Shown: piece after piece, positions 21,991 through 31,845 of the stretch
Position numbering within the stretch: position 1 is the stretch's first letter
Layout: every line of letters starts with the position of its first letter
NCBI RefSeq assembly: GCF_016792905.1
Contig: NZ_JAEULP010000009.1
Location: 1-41,143, forward strand
DNA: 41,143 nt
Reading direction: 5' to 3'
Origin: Tabrizicola sp.
GTDB taxonomy: Bacteria; Pseudomonadota; Alphaproteobacteria; Rhodobacterales; Rhodobacteraceae
Notes under the pieces: generated by a model
What the model was told of the DNA's origin: nothing
Database searches by the model: none
The model's input: only the letters and a program-made list of their open reading frames with translations
Translations under genes and position numbers: made by a program

Positions 21991-23751
21991 TCATTCTGCT
22001 GCTTCCTGTTTGTTGCCAAGGATCGGCAACTGCATCTCGAAAACCGCGCCGCCCCCGTCGCCGTTCCGCGCGGTCAGACGGCCGCCCAGATCGGTGACGA
22101 TGCCTGATGAGATCGCAAGGCCCAGCCCCACCCCCTCTCCCGGCTTCTTCGTCGTGTAGAAGGGTTCGAACAAGTTCTCGAGATCGGTGATCCCGTGGCC
22201 GTTGTCGCGCACCGTCAGGGTCGCGGTTTCGCCCGCCGACAGAAGAATGTCGATCTGCGGATCGGGCGTATCTTTCGTGGCGTCCAGCGCGTTGCGGAGA
22301 AGGTTGATGATCACCTGCTCCAGCCGCAGCCGGTCAGCCATGACCATGACAGCCTGACGCGGCATGCCCCGGCTGATCTTGACGACGCGCGCCTTCAGCT
22401 GCGGCTCCATCATCGCCAACGCCGAAGACACGCAGGCGCGAAGATCCACCTCTTCAAAGGCTTCTCCGCCCTTCCTTGCGTAGGACTTCAACTGCCGGGT
22501 GATCGCGCCCATGCGTTCGATCAGGTCATCGACCCGCTGGAAGCTGGACAAGGCCTCATCCGGGCGCTTTCTCTGCAACAGAAGCCGCGCCCCTGCCAGA
22601 TAGGTCTTCATCGCCGCAAGCGGCTGGTTCAGCTCGTGGCTCACAGCCGCAGACATTTCGCCCAAAGCGGCCAGTTTCGAGGACTGCGCCAGCGTCAGTT
22701 CCGCGACCTCCAGATCCTTCTTCACCTTCTCGCGCTCCGCAATCGCCCGTTGCAGCCGCGCGTTCAAAAGCCGCAGTTCCGCCGATTCCCGCTGGAAGGA
22801 CAACGACCTCGACCAGGCCCGGCGCGACAAGAGGTAGAAGGTGAAGGCCATCAGGATCGCGAAGCCCATGATCTCCAGCGCGAGGATCCCGTTCACCTGC
22901 TCGCGGACCGAGCCATAGGCGGTAAAGGTAGCGATCTTCCAGCCGCGGAACGGTACCCGCGCCTCGGTCTTCATCACGCCTTCGCCGCGGACATAGGCGT
23001 CGGGCGGGTCCTGCGCCCATTCCGCCGTCGCGCGCAGGGCCCGCGAAAGCGCCGAGGGCGGGTCACGCTGCGCCAGGGCATCCGCCATCGGCAGTCCGCG
23101 CCAGCGCGGCTCGGTCGACAGCACCACCGTCCCTTCGCTGTCCGTGACCATGATCGCGTCCTGCAAGCCCGCCCAGGCGCGTTCGTATTTCATCAGGTCG
23201 ACCGAAACGATGATCACGCCAAGCGGCCGGGAGTCCACCATGACGGCACGCGAGTAGAGAAAGTCGAACCCGCCCGCATCGCGCTTGACCGGCGAAAAGA
23301 TCGTGTCCTTCGCACGCTGTGCATCGACGAAATAGGTCTCGTTGCGGTGGTTCATCCCCAGCACGTTGCGGTTCGTCGCCCCGACGACACGCCCGTCCGC
23401 ATCGACCAGCCGGATCGAGGCCACGCCAAGCTCCTCCTGCAGCGCGATCAGCTTGGCCGAGGTGCCCGAGAAGTTGCCGTCCTTGAGCGCCCGCCCCAGA
23501 TCGGGGTCCGAAGCCAGGAGCAGCGGCACCACCGAGGTGCGCTGCAATTCGGCCATCAGGTTCCCGGTATACAGCGCCAGACGCACTTCGGCCCGGCTGC
23601 GGGTGTCGGCGGTATAGCGGTCCGTCAACAGCCGGTTCGACACCAGCACCACGACAATCGCCAGGATGACAAGCAGCACCACGGCCAGCTTGGCACGCCA
23701 GGGCAGGCCCGGTGTCGAAGGGGATGCAATGCTGGGATCGCTGGCGGTCAT
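21991..23751 (-). CDS. dctB: Sensor histidine kinase DctB (C4-dicarboxylate sensing)
   Basis: A 586-residue membrane kinase. The first membrane helix is at about 18-40 (AKLAVVLLVILAIVVVLVSN). A periplasmic PDC/Cache sensor follows, with SLQEELGV-like text (LIALQEELGVASIRLVDADGR) and GFDFLYSRAVMVDSR. A second helix (ILALEIMGFAILMAFTFYLL), a coiled coil (RLQRAIAEREKVKKDLEVAE), the phospho-accepting H-box AAVSHELNQPLAAMK and an ATPase domain (LRNALDATKD, VRDNGHGI, GEGVGLGLAIS) complete it. It matches DctB, which senses C4-dicarboxylates. No dctA or dctPQM transporter is in the window, so the ligand is inferred from family. Confidence 0.9.
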   Translation of the reverse strand: MTASDPSIASPSTPGLPWRAKLAVVLLVILAIVVVLVSNRLLTDRYTADTRSRAEVRLALYTGNLMAELQRTSVVPLLLASDPDLGRALKDGNFSGTSAKLIALQEELGVASIRLVDADGRVVGATNRNVLGMNHRNETYFVDAQRAKDTIFSPVKRDAGGFDFLYSRAVMVDSRPLGVIIVSVDLMKYERAWAGLQDAIMVTDSEGTVVLSTEPRWRGLPMADALAQRDPPSALSRALRATAEWAQDPPDAYVRGEGVMKTEARVPFRGWKIATFTAYGSVREQVNGILALEIMGFAILMAFTFYLLSRRAWSRSLSFQRESAELRLLNARLQRAIAEREKVKKDLEVAELTLAQSSKLAALGEMSAAVSHELNQPLAAMKTYLAGARLLLQRKRPDEALSSFQRVDDLIERMGAITRQLKSYARKGGEAFEEVDLRACVSSALAMMEPQLKARVVKISRGMPRQAVMVMADRLRLEQVIINLLRNALDATKDTPDPQIDILLSAGETATLTVRDNGHGITDLENLFEPFYTTKKPGEGVGLGLAISSGIVTDLGGRLTARNGDGGGAVFEMQLPILGNKQEAAE

Positions 23752-23797
23752 GCGCCCAGAGTAGGGCCGCGCCGGAGGGGCCTCAAGCCGATGGGGC

Positions 23798-24466
23798 CTA
23801 GGCCAGCGCCATCCCGCGCATCAGCGAGGCGAAAAGGCCCTTGCCGTCTTGCGACCCCAGCGCCGCCTCGGTCGCGCGTTCGGGATGCGGCATCATCCCC
23901 AGCACGCGGCGGTTTTCCGACAGGATGCCGGCAATGTCGGCCATGCTGCCGTTCGGGTTCTGGGCGTAGGTAAATGCGATGCGGTCCTCGCCCTGCAGCC
24001 GCGCCAGTCCCTCGGCGTCGATCGTGTAGTTGCCATCGTGATGCGCAATCGGGATATGGATGCCCTGCCCCTTGGCATAGGCGCTGGTGAAAGCGGATTG
24101 CGTGGTCGCGACCTTCAGCGTCACCGTGCGGCAGACGAACTTCAGCGTGGCGTTGCGCATCAGCACGCCCGGCAAGAGGCCCATTTCGGTAATGACCTGG
24201 AACCCGTTGCAGATGCCCAGCACGTAGCCGCCCTTGTCGGCATGCGCCCGGATCGCTGCACTGATCGGCGACTGCGCGGCAATGGCGCCGCAGCGCAGGT
24301 AATCGCCGAAGGAGAAACCGCCGGGAACGCCGACCACGTCCACGCCCTCGGGCAGCGCGCTGTCCTTGTGCCAGACCCGCGCCACCTGGAAACCCGCCCC
24401 TTCGAAGGCGACGGCAAGGTCGCGGTCGCAGTTCGAACCCGGGAAGGTGATCACGGCGGCTTTCAT
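23798..24466 (-). CDS. purQ: FGAM synthase glutaminase subunit PurQ
   Basis: A 222-residue class I glutamine amidotransferase that feeds ammonia to PurL in purine synthesis. It shows [36 protein letters not shown], the nucleophile C86 in [11 protein letters not shown], and the catalytic His-Glu in [10 protein letters not shown]. The length is standard. It lies 46 bases upstream of dctB on the same strand and far from purS, its partner subunit, at 12943-13182. That separation is unusual for a group where purS and purQ are often adjacent. Confidence 0.96.
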   Translation of the reverse strand: MKAAVITFPGSNCDRDLAVAFEGAGFQVARVWHKDSALPEGVDVVGVPGGFSFGDYLRCGAIAAQSPISAAIRAHADKGGYVLGICNGFQVITEMGLLPGVLMRNATLKFVCRTVTLKVATTQSAFTSAYAKGQGIHIPIAHHDGNYTIDAEGLARLQGEDRIAFTYAQNPNGSMADIAGILSENRRVLGMMPHPERATEAALGSQDGKGLFASLMRGMALA

Positions 24467-24564
24467 CGGGGCGACTCCCTTGGGCTTGGATGGCCGCCTG
24501 ATAGCGGAAAGCCGGGAAAAGGGCCAGAGCTTGCACCGGTCGCGGAACGGTTTAGGCTTCCGCC

Positions 24565-25941
24565 ATGCTGACCGCCGCCGCCCGTGCCGATCTTGCCGCC
24601 CTGTTCGGCGACCGCCATTCGGTTGCGGCCGCAGTGCTGTCCGAACATGCGCAAAGCGAAAGCCTGGTTGCGGGCGGGCTGCCCGACGCCGTGGTCTTTC
24701 CCCGCGCGACCGAAGAGGTCGCCGCCCTGGCGCGCTGGTCCACCGCGCACCGGGTCCCGCTGATCGGCTGGGGCGCGGGCACCTCTCTGGAAGGTCATGC
24801 GCTGGCCCTGGCGGGCGGGGTGGTGGTCGATTTCCGCGAGATGGCCACGGTGCTGGAACTGCGGCCCGAGGACCGCCTCGTCCGCGTCCAGCCCGGCATC
24901 ACGCGCGAGGCGCTGAACCGGGAACTGCGGACGACCGGGCTGATGTTCTCCGTCGATCCCGGCGCCAATGCCACGCTGGGCGGGATGGCGGCGACGCGGG
25001 CCTCGGGCACCACGGCAGTGTGCTATGGCACGATGCGCGACAACGTCCGGGGGCTGGAGGTGGTGCTGGCCGATGGCCGGGTGATCCGCACCGGCACCGG
25101 CGCACCGAAATCCTCGGCAGGCTACGACCTGACGGCGCTTTTCGTCGGGTCGGAGGGGACACTCGGCCTGATCACCGAGCTGACCCTGCGCCTCCATGGC
25201 CAGCCCGAAGCGGTGATGACCGCCGTCGCCGCCTTCCCCTCGGTCGGGGCGGCGGTCGATTGCGTGATGGCGGTCATGCAGATGGGCCTGACCCCGGCGC
25301 GGATCGAGTTCCTTGATGCCGACACCGTGGCCGCCTGCAACGCATATTCGCACCTGTCGCTGCCCCCTGCCCCACAGCTGCTGGTGGAATTTCACGGGCA
25401 TACGGCGGCTCTGGACGAAGACGTCAGCCGCTTCCGCACCCTTGCGACAGAGCACGGGGCGAAAGGTCTCGACTGGGCCGAGAAGCAGGAGGACCGCACC
25501 CGGCTCTGGGCGGCGCGGCATGCGGCCTACCGCGCGATCCTGGCCTCACGGCCCGGAGCCAAGGCAGTGGTGACGGATGTCTGCGTGCCGATCTCGCGGC
25601 TCGCCCAGGCGGTGGAGGAAACGCGGGCCGACATCGCGGCGTCGGGGATCCCGGGGCCGATCCTCGGCCATGTCGGCGACGGGAACTTCCACGCGATCCT
25701 GATGGTCGATCCGGCGCGACCGGACGAGATTGCCGTCGCCAAGGGCCTGGCCGACCGGATGGCCGAACGCTCCCTGCGCCTTGGCGGCACGATCACCGGC
25801 GAGCATGGCGTGGGCTTCGGCAAGCTCGGCCTGATGGCGGCCGAGCATGGCGCGGGGTGGCAGGTGATGGGCGCGGTAAAACGTGCGCTTGACCCGTTGA
25901 ACCTCATGAACCCCGGCAAGCTGGTGCCGGGTCAGGCATGA
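24565..25941 (+). CDS. FAD-linked oxidase, D-lactate/glycolate dehydrogenase type
   Basis: A 458-residue flavoprotein of the GlcD/Dld family. The FAD_binding_4 domain contains [72 protein letters not shown] and [23 protein letters not shown]. The C-terminal FAD-oxidase domain has [24 protein letters not shown] and [10 protein letters not shown]. Such enzymes oxidise D-2-hydroxy acids (D-lactate, glycolate) and pass electrons to cytochrome c or quinone. The substrate cannot be fixed from sequence alone. It is divergent from purQ and ends directly at the end of the convergent tiny gene. Confidence 0.92.
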   Translation: MLTAAARADLAALFGDRHSVAAAVLSEHAQSESLVAGGLPDAVVFPRATEEVAALARWSTAHRVPLIGWGAGTSLEGHALALAGGVVVDFREMATVLELRPEDRLVRVQPGITREALNRELRTTGLMFSVDPGANATLGGMAATRASGTTAVCYGTMRDNVRGLEVVLADGRVIRTGTGAPKSSAGYDLTALFVGSEGTLGLITELTLRLHGQPEAVMTAVAAFPSVGAAVDCVMAVMQMGLTPARIEFLDADTVAACNAYSHLSLPPAPQLLVEFHGHTAALDEDVSRFRTLATEHGAKGLDWAEKQEDRTRLWAARHAAYRAILASRPGAKAVVTDVCVPISRLAQAVEETRADIAASGIPGPILGHVGDGNFHAILMVDPARPDEIAVAKGLADRMAERSLRLGGTITGEHGVGFGKLGLMAAEHGAGWQVMGAVKRALDPLNLMNPGKLVPGQA

Positions 25942-26103
25942 TCAGAAGTCAAAGCTCGACCGGCGGAACAGGCCCTGGTCGATCTCGCGCTGGCGGCGTT
26001 CCAGATCCACAAGCGAGGCCGAGCCTTCAAGATAGGCGCGCTCCAGATCGGCGATGCGGGGGAAGGCTTTCCCGGAAACCAGCGATTTGAACAGGTTGAA
26101 CAT
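25942..26103 (-). CDS. DUF3563-like small protein
   Basis: A 53-residue protein with start MFNLFKSLVSGKAFPRIADL and AAGGACAC as ribosome-binding site. The core ERAYLEGSASLVDLERRQREID is the pattern of DUF3563-type proteins (short amphipathic N-terminus, then YL-x-DLERRQRE). Function is unknown. The ATG at 26103 is preferred over an upstream GTG/ATG that would add an unlike N-terminus. It lies just after recN on the same strand, 128 bases away, so it may have its own promoter. Confidence 0.75.
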   Translation of the reverse strand: MFNLFKSLVSGKAFPRIADLERAYLEGSASLVDLERRQREIDQGLFRRSSFDF

Positions 26104-26231
26104 GATGTGTCCTTTCTTCGTACCCTGAAGATAGGACGCCGCAGCGCAGCATTGTAGAGTCGACGCCGTAGTCCCGTCATGCACCTGACGCATGGCTTGA
26201 TACAATTGCGCCGCAGCTTTGGGCAGCCCGC

Positions 26232-27875
26232 CTAGCCGTTCAGCAAGACCCTCGCCGCCGCCCGAGCCGCCTCGGTCACGGTGTCGCCGGCCAGCATCCG
26301 CGCGACCTCCTCCACCCTCTCCCCGGCGTCCAGCCCGGTGACGGTCGACAGCGTCTGCCCGCCTGCCACGCGCTTTTCCACCCGCCAGTGCCGCGCGCCG
26401 AAGGCCGCCACCTGCGGCGAATGCGTCACGACCAGCACCTGCGCGCCCTCGGCCAGCGCCTTCAGCCGCCGACCGACCGCATCCGCCGTGGCGCCGCCGA
26501 CGCCCCGGTCGATCTCGTCGAAGATCAGCGTCAGGCCGGGGCTGTCGCCGGTCAGGCAGACCTTCAGCGCCAACAGGAACCGCGACAACTCCCCGCCCGA
26601 GGCGATCCGGTTCAACGGCCCTGCAGGCGCGCCGGGGTTGGTCGCCACCGTGAAGGTCACGGCGTCCACCCCGTCCGGCCCCGGCTCGGCTTGTGCGATC
26701 TCGGTCGAGAAGACCGCGCGTTCCATCTTCAGCGGCGCCAGCTCGGCCGCCATCGCCGCATCCAGCCGCTGCGCCGCCGCAGCCCTGGCCTTCGTCACCC
26801 GCGATGCCTCTGCGCCGTAACCCGCCTCTGCCTCGGCCAGCGCCTTCGCCAGTTTCGCCAGCCCTGCCGCACCGCCGTCGATTGCCGCCAGCCGCGCCCT
26901 CAGGCTTTCGGCAAAGCCGCCCAGATCATCCGCCAGCACGCCATGCTTGCGTGCCAGCGCCCGGATCGCGAACAGCCGCTCCTCGACCCGCTCCAGCTCT
27001 CCGGGATCGAAGTCCAGCGCCTCCAGCGCCCGCTCGACGCCGCCTTGCGCCTCGCCCAACTCGATCAGCGCGCGGTTCAGCGCCTCCATCGGCGAATCCA
27101 GCCGCCCCTCGGCCTTGTCAGCCGCGCCGTCCAGCCAGCGCAACGCATCGCGCATCCGACCCTCGGCGCCTTCGTCCGACAGTGCCGCCAGCGCTTTCGC
27201 CACATCCTCGCGAATCCGTCCCGCGCCCTGCATCAGACGGCGGCGCGCATCCAGCGCCTCGTCCTCACCCGGTTCCGGGTTCAGCTTGTCCAGTTCCGCC
27301 ACCGCGTGGCGCAGGAACTCCTCTTCCGCCGCCGCCCGCGCCAGCGCGCCCTCGGCCTCGGCCAAGGCCCCGCGCGCCGCACGCTGCGCCGCCCAGGCCT
27401 GCCGCAGCGGCGCAAGGTCGAGGCCCGCGAACGCATCCAGGAGCGCCCGATGCCCGCGCGGGTTCAGGAGGCCCCGGTCATCATGCTGGCCGTGCAGTTC
27501 CACCAGATGATCGGACAGATCGCGCAGCACCTCGCCCGAGACACGGCGGTCGTTGACGAAGGCGGTCTTGCGCCCGTCGGCGGCATTGACCCGGCGCAGG
27601 ATCAACTCGTCCTCGGCCTCGATTCCGGCCTCGTCAAGCACCCCGCGCGCCGCATGACCCAAAGGCAGGTCGAAGACCGCCGTCACCTCGCCCTGCCCCG
27701 CGCCCTGGCGGACCAGTTCCGCCCGGCCTCTCCAGCCCAGCACGAACCCCAGCGCATCCAGGAGGATCGACTTGCCCGCCCCCGTCTCGCCGGTCAGCAC
27801 GTTCAGTCCCGGCCCAAGCTCCAGGCTCAGCCGGTCGATGATCAGCACATCGCGGATGTCCAGACTATGCAGCAT
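26232..27875 (-). CDS. recN: DNA repair protein RecN
   Basis: A 547-residue SMC-like ATPase for repair of double-strand breaks. It starts MLHSLDIRDVLIIDRLSLEL, with Walker A GETGAGKS (29-36). The middle is a coiled-coil region rich in Ala/Glu/Arg. The ABC signature is ASGGELSRFLLALK, Walker B is LIFDEIDRGVGG, and the H-loop is VVTHSPQVAA. It ends the envelope block, 36 bases after bamD, so it is probably cotranscribed with it. Confidence 0.96.
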   Translation of the reverse strand: MLHSLDIRDVLIIDRLSLELGPGLNVLTGETGAGKSILLDALGFVLGWRGRAELVRQGAGQGEVTAVFDLPLGHAARGVLDEAGIEAEDELILRRVNAADGRKTAFVNDRRVSGEVLRDLSDHLVELHGQHDDRGLLNPRGHRALLDAFAGLDLAPLRQAWAAQRAARGALAEAEGALARAAAEEEFLRHAVAELDKLNPEPGEDEALDARRRLMQGAGRIREDVAKALAALSDEGAEGRMRDALRWLDGAADKAEGRLDSPMEALNRALIELGEAQGGVERALEALDFDPGELERVEERLFAIRALARKHGVLADDLGGFAESLRARLAAIDGGAAGLAKLAKALAEAEAGYGAEASRVTKARAAAAQRLDAAMAAELAPLKMERAVFSTEIAQAEPGPDGVDAVTFTVATNPGAPAGPLNRIASGGELSRFLLALKVCLTGDSPGLTLIFDEIDRGVGGATADAVGRRLKALAEGAQVLVVTHSPQVAAFGARHWRVEKRVAGGQTLSTVTGLDAGERVEEVARMLAGDTVTEAARAAARVLLNG

Positions 27876-27911
27876 CGCCCGGTCCGTGGGGTGCGCAACC
27901 GCGCACCATGG

Positions 27912-28754
27912 TCACAACCACTCGCCCTTCACCATCTGGCGATAGATCGTCCGCAGCCAGCCTTCGCCCTTTGCTTCCGGCGACAGGCCCTTGCCCTTCA
28001 GCAGGCGATAGGTGTCGTCGTAGAACGGCGAGGACTGGTAGTTGTGGCCCAGGATCGCCCCGGCCGTCTGCGCCTCGTCGGTCAGGCCCAGGGCAAGGTA
28101 GCACTCGACCAGGCGATGCAGGGCTTCGGCAGTGTGGGTGGTGGTCTGGAAATCCGCCACCACGGTCCGGAACCGGTTGATCGCCGCCGTGTAGTGGCCG
28201 CGCTTCAGGTAGTAGCGGCCGACTTCCATTTCCTTCGCGGCCAGCTGGTCGAAGGCCAGGTCGAATTTCAGGATCGCCGAGCGTGCATATTCGCTGTCCG
28301 GATAGGTCTCGATCACGTCGCGCATGCCCGACAGCGCCTGGAAGGTGATCCCCTGGTCGCGGCCGACGTCGTCGATCTGGTCGTAATAGCTCAGCGCCAT
28401 GAGGTAGAGCGCATAGGGCGCATCCTCGTCACCGGGATAGAAGTCGATGAAGCGCTGCGCCGCATCCCGGGCCTCGGGATATTCCTTTGCCTTGTGATGC
28501 GTGTAGGCCTGCATGATCAGGGCCCGCTTGGCATATTCGGTATAGGGGTAAAGCCGCTCGACTTCCTGGAAATAGACCAGCGCGTCCTTGGGCCGCTTGC
28601 CGGTTTCCAGTTCCAGCTCGCCCTTCTTGAAGATCTCTTCCGCAGTATAGCTGTCCAGCGGACGTTCGTTCGACTGGCCGCCCGCGCAGCCAGCCAGCAT
28701 CGAAACCAGAAGCGCCGTCTTGAGCAACCCTGCGCCGGGCCTTCTGCCTGACAT
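27912..28754 (-). CDS. bamD: Outer membrane assembly lipoprotein BamD
   Basis: A 280-residue lipoprotein of the Bam complex, which inserts beta-barrel proteins into the outer membrane. The signal ends in the lipobox SMLAGC. The mature part has tetratricopeptide repeats: SYTAEEIFKKGELELETGKR, ALVYFQEVERLYPYTEYAKRAL, DAAQRFIDFYPGDEDAPYALY, GRYYLKRGHYTAAINRFRTVV. The start at 28754 (MSGRRPGAG) is preferred; an ATG at 28769 would add five residues. It follows lpxC after 127 bases. Confidence 0.94.
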   Translation of the reverse strand: MSGRRPGAGLLKTALLVSMLAGCAGGQSNERPLDSYTAEEIFKKGELELETGKRPKDALVYFQEVERLYPYTEYAKRALIMQAYTHHKAKEYPEARDAAQRFIDFYPGDEDAPYALYLMALSYYDQIDDVGRDQGITFQALSGMRDVIETYPDSEYARSAILKFDLAFDQLAAKEMEVGRYYLKRGHYTAAINRFRTVVADFQTTTHTAEALHRLVECYLALGLTDEAQTAGAILGHNYQSSPFYDDTYRLLKGKGLSPEAKGEGWLRTIYRQMVKGEWL

Positions 28755-28881
28755 TCTTCGCCTATCCAACCTGCAATCCGGGCGGTTTGCCCCGTTCCTG
28801 GCTTCCGCCCTTGGCCCGTCCTAGCACAGAAAAATCCGGGGCGCAAAACGCCTTTCGTGACTTTGCAACGGTCAGGATCGA

Positions 28882-29802
28882 TCAGTTGCGCGCGGGCAAA
28901 TCGCCGGCATGGACGCCCACGCCCGGCAGCTTGCCCAGCGTGCGCGGGCCGCAGTCGACCAGCACAAAGGCCGAAGGATCGGCGAAAAGCGCCCGCAGAA
29001 GCCGGTTCGTCAGCGCGTGGCCCGCCCGTTCGCCCACATAGCGGCCAAGGATCGGCCCTCCCGCCAGCGCCAGATCGCCCACCGCGTCCAGCATCTTGTG
29101 CCGCACGGGCTCGTCCGCATGGCGCAGGCCCCCCGGCGAAAGCACCTGGTCGCCATCGAACACCACCGCGTTCTCCAGCGTGCCGCCAAGGGCAAGACCA
29201 CGGGCCCGCATCGCGTCCACATCCGCCTGGCGGCAGAAGGTGCGGCTGTCCGACAGTTCGCGCACGAAGGCGCCATTGGCCATGTTCAGCCTGCGCGCCT
29301 GCACGCCGATCGCCCGATCCTCGAAGTCGATGCGGAAGTCGATCTCCAGCATCTCGGCCGGCTCCAGGCGCGCGACGGCGCCTCCATCACGCACTTCGAC
29401 GGGCTTCAGGACGCGCACGGCACGCACCGGAACGTGCTGCTCCTCCAGTCCGGCGGCCAGGAAACCTTCGATGAACGGCACCGAAGACCCGTCCAGGATC
29501 GGCACTTCCGGACCGTCGATCTCGATCACCGCGTTGTGGATCGCAAACCCGGCCAGCGCTGCCATGATATGTTCGATGGTGGAAACCGAGACGCCATCGG
29601 CATTCTCGATCACGGTGCAAAGCCGCGAAGGCTTCACCATGTCCCAGCGTGCCAGGATGCGCGGATCGCGGTCGGCCACATCGGTGCGACGGAACCAGAT
29701 CCCGTGATCCACCGGCGCCGGGCGCACGACCATCCGCACCGGCTGGCCGCCATGCAGGCCAAACCCGGTGAAGGTCGCTGGGGATTTCACGGTATTCTGC
29801 AC
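28882..29802 (-). CDS. lpxC: UDP-3-O-acyl-N-acetylglucosamine deacetylase LpxC
   Basis: A 306-residue zinc deacetylase, the committed step of lipid A synthesis. It has FTGFGLHGGQPVRMVVRPAP, the zinc histidine H78 in STIEHIMAALAG, the further zinc ligands in RHKMLDAVGDL (HKxxD) and the catalytic histidine in GERAGHALTN. The start is GTG at 29802 (MQNTVKSPATFTG). It is separated from ftsZ by 195 bases with a strong terminator, so it should have its own promoter. Confidence 0.96.
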   Translation of the reverse strand: MQNTVKSPATFTGFGLHGGQPVRMVVRPAPVDHGIWFRRTDVADRDPRILARWDMVKPSRLCTVIENADGVSVSTIEHIMAALAGFAIHNAVIEIDGPEVPILDGSSVPFIEGFLAAGLEEQHVPVRAVRVLKPVEVRDGGAVARLEPAEMLEIDFRIDFEDRAIGVQARRLNMANGAFVRELSDSRTFCRQADVDAMRARGLALGGTLENAVVFDGDQVLSPGGLRHADEPVRHKMLDAVGDLALAGGPILGRYVGERAGHALTNRLLRALFADPSAFVLVDCGPRTLGKLPGVGVHAGDLPARN

Positions 29803-29931
29803 GTCTCGCTCAACCTCGTGGAGTTAAGGGTCTCCGCCCGTCTCCGATTGCACGTTAGGTATTCTTTGGGGGTTTGAAGCTCAACTCACTCTTTGTGACG
29901 GTATGTGACAGGTTTGAAACAGATCGAAAGT

Positions 29932-29969
29932 CGTTGATAAAAAAGGAAAAGGCCCGGTCTCCCGGGCCT
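29932..29969 (-). terminator. Rho-independent terminator after ftsZ
   Basis: On the minus strand a 9-bp perfect stem (AAGGCCCGG at 29948-29956 pairs with 29961-29969, loop of four bases) is followed by TTTTCCTTTTTT. It lies 28 bases after the ftsZ stop and separates ftsZ from lpxC. Confidence 0.92.
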
Positions 29970-29997
29970 TGCCAGTAATCTTCTTGCCGCGTTCTTT

Positions 29998-31647
29998 TCA
30001 GTTGGCCTGGCGGCGCAGGAAGGCAGGAATCTCGATCCGGTCCTGATCGGAGCCCATGTCGTGATCGTCGTCATAGGCCGTGACCGGCGGTTGGGCACGG
30101 GCCGTCGGGGCGGCGGCCGGGCTGGTTGCCTCCAGATGGCCCGCCATGCGGTTGATCAGCGATCCGATGCCGAAGCGCGGCTTCGCGGCGGCGGACGCAG
30201 CCGGGGCCGGGGCCGCCGGTGCGGCGACCGGGGCGGGCCGGGCGAACTTGGCCGGGGCGCTGCCCGGGCGGCTGACGGCGGCTTGCAGCCGGGCCAGCGC
30301 TTCGGGCGAGGGCTGGCCAGCGACGCGCGGACGCGGGGCGACGAAGCCCGTCGGATCGGCCTCGATGGCCGCCGGGGTCGAGCGCACCAGCACCGGCTGG
30401 GCGGCAGGTTGCGGGCGATAGGCCGGCGGCGGCAGATCGTCTGCGATCGACAGATCGTCCCCGTCCATGTCGGCACGCGACGCGGCCGCGTCAAAGGCCG
30501 CATCGGCCACGCTGTCGACCTCATCCTCGAAGGCGACGCGGTCTTCCATCACCGGCTCTGGCGCGGGGGCATAGACCGGCGCGGCGGCGCGCGGCGCCTC
30601 CGGCTGGTGCGTCGGGTTCAGCGCCAGGGGCGTGCCCATCGAACGGCGCGCAACCGGCGGCTCCGCCTTGTTCGCTGCCGAGGCGTCGATGCCGGTCGCC
30701 ACGACCGACACTCGGATGCGGCCCTCCATCGCGGTGTCCAGCGTCGAGCCGACGATGATGTTGGCTTCCGGGTCCACCTTCTCGCGGATGATGTTCGCAG
30801 CCTCGTCCAGCTCGAACAGGGTAAGGTCGTGACCGCCGGTGATGTTGATCAGCACGCCCTTGGCGCCGTTCAGGCTGATCTCGTCGAGAAGCGGGTTGGC
30901 AATCGCCTTCTCCGCCGCCTGGATCGCCCGGTCGTCGCCCGTGGCCTCGCCCGTGCCCATCATCGCCTTGCCCATCTCGTCCATCACCGCGCGCACGTCG
31001 GCGAAGTCGAGGTTGATCAGGCCAGGCCGGACCATCAGGTCGGTCACGCCCTTGACGCCCTGGTACAGCACGTCGTCGGCCATCGCGAAGGCTTCGGTAA
31101 AAGTGGTGCGCTCGTTCGCCAGCCGGAACAGGTTCTGGTTCGGGATGATGATCAGGGTGTCGACCACCTTCTGGAGCGACTCGATCCCCTCTTCCGCCTG
31201 ACGCATCCGCTTGGCGCCCTCGAACTGGAAGGGCTTGGTCACGACGCCCACCGTCAGCACGCCCAGCTCCCGCGCAGCCTGCGCGATGATCGGGGCCGCG
31301 CCGGTGCCGGTGCCGCCGCCCATGCCGGCGGTGATGAAGCACATATGCGCCCCGGCCAGGTGGTCGACGATTTCTTCGATCGTCTCTTCCGCCGCAGCGG
31401 CCCCCACCGTCGGCCGGGCCCCTGCCCCAAGACCTTCCGTCGCCTTGACACCCATCTGGATGCGCGCGCCTGCCCGGCTTTGCTGCAAGGCCTGCGCGTC
31501 GGTGTTGGCCACGACGAACTCGACGCCTTCCAGCATCTTGTCGATCATGTTGTTCACCGCGTTGCCGCCCGCGCCGCCCACACCGAACACGGTGATGCGC
31601 GGCTTCAGCTCTTCACGCTCCGAAGTCATCGTCAGATTGAGTGCCAT
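29998..31647 (-). CDS. ftsZ: Cell division protein FtsZ
   Basis: A 549-residue tubulin-like GTPase that forms the division ring. It starts [20 protein letters not shown]. The GTP-binding signature is [12 protein letters not shown], preceded by [12 protein letters not shown]. The T7 catalytic loop has [11 protein letters not shown]. The globular domain ends near residue 320. A long Ala/Pro-rich disordered linker follows (about 200 residues, longer than in E. coli). The last residues [14 protein letters not shown] are the conserved C-terminal peptide that binds FtsA and other partners. Confidence 0.98.
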   Translation of the reverse strand: MALNLTMTSEREELKPRITVFGVGGAGGNAVNNMIDKMLEGVEFVVANTDAQALQQSRAGARIQMGVKATEGLGAGARPTVGAAAAEETIEEIVDHLAGAHMCFITAGMGGGTGTGAAPIIAQAARELGVLTVGVVTKPFQFEGAKRMRQAEEGIESLQKVVDTLIIIPNQNLFRLANERTTFTEAFAMADDVLYQGVKGVTDLMVRPGLINLDFADVRAVMDEMGKAMMGTGEATGDDRAIQAAEKAIANPLLDEISLNGAKGVLINITGGHDLTLFELDEAANIIREKVDPEANIIVGSTLDTAMEGRIRVSVVATGIDASAANKAEPPVARRSMGTPLALNPTHQPEAPRAAAPVYAPAPEPVMEDRVAFEDEVDSVADAAFDAAASRADMDGDDLSIADDLPPPAYRPQPAAQPVLVRSTPAAIEADPTGFVAPRPRVAGQPSPEALARLQAAVSRPGSAPAKFARPAPVAAPAAPAPAASAAAKPRFGIGSLINRMAGHLEATSPAAAPTARAQPPVTAYDDDHDMGSDQDRIEIPAFLRRQAN

Positions 31648-31845
31648 TGGGTTTGCCTGTCCGTTGTCCGCCGCCTGTTTTATTCGGCCTTTCTCGCGTG
31701 AATTCCCCTGCGGAAGGCCGACTTATCCCCGATTCTATCCACAACCACAGCAAAGGTCACGAGAAAAACATGGCCAAACCACGAAATCTGGGGGGCAACC
31801 CCCCGATTTCAGCGGTATTTCGCCCTTTGCGGCCGGATGTAGTGT
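31648..31845 (-). promoter_or_regulatory. ftsA-ftsZ intergenic region with hairpin and DnaA/GANTC-like sites
   Basis: This 198-base gap breaks an otherwise tight cluster. After the ftsA stop there is a strong hairpin (GAAATC, bulged T, GGGGGG, three-base loop, full complement; 31783-31810). CTATCCACA at 31735-31743 differs from the DnaA box TTATCCACA at one base. GATTC at 31731-31735 is a GANTC methylation site for CcrM-type enzymes. The layout suggests that ftsZ has its own, possibly cell-cycle regulated, promoter here. Confidence 0.5.

Noticed and set aside
22195-23973. 592-codon plus-strand frame opposite dctB
   Set aside because: It has no domain and antisense composition; DctB has a complete sensor-kinase motif set on the minus strand.
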